From the NCBI GenBank assembly GCA_027051995.1, contig JALUFY010000409.1, positions 1-7,681 on the forward strand: a stretch of DNA of 7,681 bases, read 5' to 3'. Source of the DNA: Hyphomicrobiales bacterium (lineage in GTDB: Bacteria; Pseudomonadota; Alphaproteobacteria; Rhizobiales; Aestuariivirgaceae). Shown piece after piece: positions 5,212 through 7,681 of the stretch (position 1 is the first letter of the stretch; the number at the start of each line of letters is the position of its first letter). Below the pieces are notes generated by a model that saw nothing but the letters and a program-made list of their open reading frames with translations, ran no database searches and had not been told where the DNA came from. Position numbers and translations under genes: made by a program.

Positions 5212-6828
5212 ATGTTCCGCCTCCAATTGTGGAAAACGCTGACCATCCTGGGCATTGTGCTGCTGGGCTTTCTCTTCGCCCTGCCCAATGCCCTGAACAA
5301 GCAGCAGCGCGCCTATATCCCCTCCTTCCTGCCCAACAAGCCCATCGTTCTGGGGCTTGATCTGCAAGGCGGCTCGCATCTGCTCTGGGAGGTAGACAAG
5401 AAGGCCCTGACGAAAACCCTCCTGACCCAGTTGCGCGGCGATATCCGTCAGGGGCTGTGGCGGGAAAACAAGATCAAGCACACCATCTCCATCCGCAAGG
5501 ACGGCTCCCTGGTGGTCACCATCACCGATCCGGCGAAGGTGGACAAGGCCTACACCGTGCTGAAAAAGCTCGCCAGGCCCATCCAGACCGGCCTGTTCGG
5601 CACGGGCGGAACGGCCCGGGAGATCGAGGTCGCGCGTGATGGCGAAAACCGCTTTGTCCTGCGCTATTCCGGGGCCGGGCTGGAGGCGCGCATCCGCCGC
5701 GCCGTCAAGCAGGCCATCGAGGTCATCCGCCGCCGTCTGGACGAGCTGGGCATGACCGAGGCCACCATTCAGCAGCAGGGGCCGGAGCGCATCATCGTTC
5801 AGGCCCCGGGCATGAAGGACCCGGCCATGCTGAAAAAGGCCGTCGGCCAGACCGCCCGCCTGACCTTCCAGCTGCTGTGCGAGGCCCAGCCAACCGGCCA
5901 GAAGGGCGAGCGCGTGCCCGCCGGCTGCGCGGACATGCCGGACGCCAAGACGCCGGGCCGCCATTATTGGGTGCAGACATCGCGCCGCGCCACCGTGGAA
6001 GGCGCCGATCTGGTGGACGCCCAGCCCGCCTTCGATTCCCGCACCGGCGAGCCCATCGTCACCTTCCGCTTCAATCAGAAGGGCGCGCTGCTCTTCGGCA
6101 AGCTGACGCAGAAGAATGTCGGCAGGCCCTTCGCCATCGTGCTCGATGGCAAGGTGGTCTCCGCTCCGGTCATCCAGACGCCCATCCTTGGCGGCTCCGG
6201 GCAGATTTCCGGCCGCTTCACGGTGGAGGAGACAAAGCTTCTGGCCATCATCCTGCGCTCCGGCGCGCTGCCGGCCAGGCTGACCATCGTCGAGGAGCGT
6301 TCCGTCGGCCCATCCCTGGGCTCCGACTCCATCCGCGCCGGCGTCACCGCCTCCATCATCGGCCTGATCGCCGTTTTGCTCTTCATGATCTTCACCTACG
6401 GCCTGTTCGGCGTTTTCGCCGATCTGGCCCTCTTGGCCAACCTCGGCATGCTGGTCGGCGTGCTCACCGCCTTCCAGGCCACCCTGACGCTGCCCGGCAT
6501 CGCCGGCATCGTGCTCACCCTCGGCATGGCGGTGGACTCCAACGTGCTGGTCTTCGAGCGCATCCGCGAGGAGCTGCGCAACGGCCGCTCCGTGCTCAAT
6601 GCGCTGGAGACCGGCTTTTCGCGCGCCTTCGGCACCATCCTGGACGCCAACATCACCACGCTGATCGCCGCCGTCGTGCTCTATGGCCTGGGCTCCGGCC
6701 CGGTGCGCGGCTTCGCCGTCACCCTGGGCGTGGGCATCATCACCACGGTGTTCACCGCCTATACGCTGACCCGCCTGATCGTCGCCTTCTGGGTGACCCG
6801 CACCAGGCCGAAATCCATTCCGATCTAG
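5212..6828 (+). CDS. secD: Protein translocase subunit SecD
   Basis: The 538-residue protein belongs to the RND-type SecD family, which uses the proton motive force to complete protein export through SecYEG. A membrane helix lies at about 9-27, followed by the conserved GLDLQGGSHLLWEV (48-61). A large periplasmic domain extends to about 370 and ends with the family segment EERSVGPSLGSDSI (361-374). Five further membrane helices lie in about 375-530. The key motif GMAVDSNVLVFERIREE (438-454) carries Asp442, equivalent to the proton-relay Asp519 of E. coli SecD, and DANITT (478-483) follows. No truncation or missing key residue is seen. The ATG at 5212 gives the expected short cytoplasmic start before helix 1; its ribosome-binding site (GGGG at 5197-5200) is weak. 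The stop overlaps the ribosome-binding site of secF, suggesting coupled translation. Confidence 0.98.
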   Translation: MFRLQLWKTLTILGIVLLGFLFALPNALNKQQRAYIPSFLPNKPIVLGLDLQGGSHLLWEVDKKALTKTLLTQLRGDIRQGLWRENKIKHTISIRKDGSLVVTITDPAKVDKAYTVLKKLARPIQTGLFGTGGTAREIEVARDGENRFVLRYSGAGLEARIRRAVKQAIEVIRRRLDELGMTEATIQQQGPERIIVQAPGMKDPAMLKKAVGQTARLTFQLLCEAQPTGQKGERVPAGCADMPDAKTPGRHYWVQTSRRATVEGADLVDAQPAFDSRTGEPIVTFRFNQKGALLFGKLTQKNVGRPFAIVLDGKVVSAPVIQTPILGGSGQISGRFTVEETKLLAIILRSGALPARLTIVEERSVGPSLGSDSIRAGVTASIIGLIAVLLFMIFTYGLFGVFADLALLANLGMLVGVLTAFQATLTLPGIAGIVLTLGMAVDSNVLVFERIREELRNGRSVLNALETGFSRAFGTILDANITTLIAAVVLYGLGSGPVRGFAVTLGVGIITTVFTAYTLTRLIVAFWVTRTRPKSIPI

Positions 6829-6831
6829 GGA
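6827..6831 (+). promoter_or_regulatory. secF ribosome-binding site overlapping the secD stop
   Basis: AGGGA begins inside the secD stop codon (TAG, 6826-6828) and ends 9 nt before the secF ATG at 6841. A ribosome finishing secD would cover it, so the two subunits are probably translationally coupled, consistent with their 1:1 complex. Confidence 0.6.
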
Positions 6832-6840
6832 TCACGAACC

Positions 6841-7681
6841 ATGCTCAAGCCCATCAAACTGGTCCCGGACAACACCAATATCAAGTTCATGGCGTGGTCG
6901 CGCTTCGCAGTCATCGCCTCGTCCATCGCCATTCTGATCTCGCTCGCCGGCGCCTTCGTCCTCGGCCTCAACTTCGGCATCGACTTCAAGGGCGGCACCC
7001 TGATCGAAATCCGCACGCCGGGCCCGGCGGACATTTCCGATCTGCGCAAGAAAATCGGTGCGCTGAAGCTGGGCAGTTTCGAGTTGCAGGAATTCGGCGA
7101 TCCGCGCGACATCCTGATCCGCTTCGAGACCCAGCCGGGCGGCGAGAAGGCCCAGCAGACCGCCATCAACAAGGTCAAGGCCACGCTTGGCGAAAAGGTG
7201 GATTACCGCCGCGTCGAAGTGGTCGGGCCAAAGGTCTCAGGCGAGCTGACCAAGGACGGCATCATCGCCGTCGTGGTGGCCCTTCTGGGCGTCATGATCT
7301 ACATCTGGTTCCGCTTCGAGTGGCAGTTCGCCATCGGCGCGGTGGCCTCGCTGACCCATGACGTATTGCTCACCATCGGCGTTTTCGCCTTCACCCAGAT
7401 GGAGTTCAACCTCTCCATCATCGCCGCCATCCTGACCATCGTCGGCTATTCGCTCAATGACACCGTGGTGGTCTATGACCGGGTGCGCGAGAACATGCGC
7501 AAATACAAGAAGACGCCATTGCCGGAACTGATCGATCTGTCGATCAACCAGATGCTGTCGCGCACCATCCTCACCTCGGTTTCCACCTTGGTGGCCCTGG
7601 CGGCGCTCTACATCTTCGGCGGAGAAGTCATTCGTGGCTTTACCTTCACCATGATCTGGGGCGTCATCGTCGGCACCTATT
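6841..7681 (+). CDS. secF: Protein translocase subunit SecF (3' end outside window)
   Basis: The frame gives 280 residues and is still open at the window edge; SecF proteins are usually about 300-320 residues, so only the C-terminal tail is missing. The first membrane helix lies at about 22-44 and is followed by the SecF motif GIDFKGGT (46-53). A periplasmic domain runs to about 135 and includes VGPKVSGEL (128-136). Then come the membrane helices from about 140. The diagnostic motif GYSLNDTVVVYDRVREN (202-218) contains Asp207, equivalent to the conserved Asp213 of E. coli SecF. It pairs with SecD to form the RND-like proton-driven export unit. The ATG at 6841 lies 12 bp after the secD stop with a good ribosome-binding site, so the start is secure. 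Nothing unusual is seen in the visible part. Confidence 0.97.
   Translation, partial: MLKPIKLVPDNTNIKFMAWSRFAVIASSIAILISLAGAFVLGLNFGIDFKGGTLIEIRTPGPADISDLRKKIGALKLGSFELQEFGDPRDILIRFETQPGGEKAQQTAINKVKATLGEKVDYRRVEVVGPKVSGELTKDGIIAVVVALLGVMIYIWFRFEWQFAIGAVASLTHDVLLTIGVFAFTQMEFNLSIIAAILTIVGYSLNDTVVVYDRVRENMRKYKKTPLPELIDLSINQMLSRTILTSVSTLVALAALYIFGGEVIRGFTFTMIWGVIVGTY

Noticed and set aside
5877..7361. 494-codon plus-strand frame across the secD-secF junction
   Set aside because: It is offset from both sec genes, is extremely Arg/His/Pro-rich, and no motif supports it.

Overview
The window is a GC-rich chromosomal segment with tightly packed housekeeping genes, mostly for the cell envelope. Family resemblance and gene order (NlpD-like LysM/M23 lipoprotein, DUF815 ATPase, yajC, secD, secF) point to an alphaproteobacterium; I cannot name a genus. 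No mobile element, tRNA, rRNA, CRISPR array or accessory system is visible.

Layout. Bases 1-61 form a perfect 26-bp inverted repeat starting at base 1. A short open frame through it to a stop at 95 may be the end of an upstream gene. Bases 96-246 hold two hairpins and then a YheS-type ABC-F ATPase (247-2130, +). A 190-bp gap with a candidate promoter precedes an NlpD-like lipoprotein with two LysM domains and a degenerate M23 domain (2321-3643, +). A strong bidirectional terminator (3715-3749) separates it from a convergent DUF815 AAA-type ATPase gene (3776-4645, -). The 148-bp divergent gap carries back-to-back candidate promoters sharing a palindromic -10 region. The Sec accessory operon follows: yajC (4794-5129), secD (5212-6828) and secF (6841 onward, cut by the window end), all on +.

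Working together. YajC, SecD and SecF form the proton-motive-force-driven accessory complex of the SecYEG translocon, which exports, among others, lipoproteins such as the NlpD-like protein. That protein probably regulates septal peptidoglycan hydrolysis rather than cutting it, because several metal and catalytic residues are replaced. The ABC-F protein acts at the ribosome, not in membrane transport. The DUF815 ATPase has no firmly assigned role.

I found no convincing new multi-gene system. The observations most worth checking are the perfect palindrome at the window start, the structured leader before the ABC-F gene, the degenerate M23 active site with a partial CtrA-like box upstream, the shared divergent -10 palindrome, and the hairpin between yajC and secD. 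Every gap between genes is under 300 bp.
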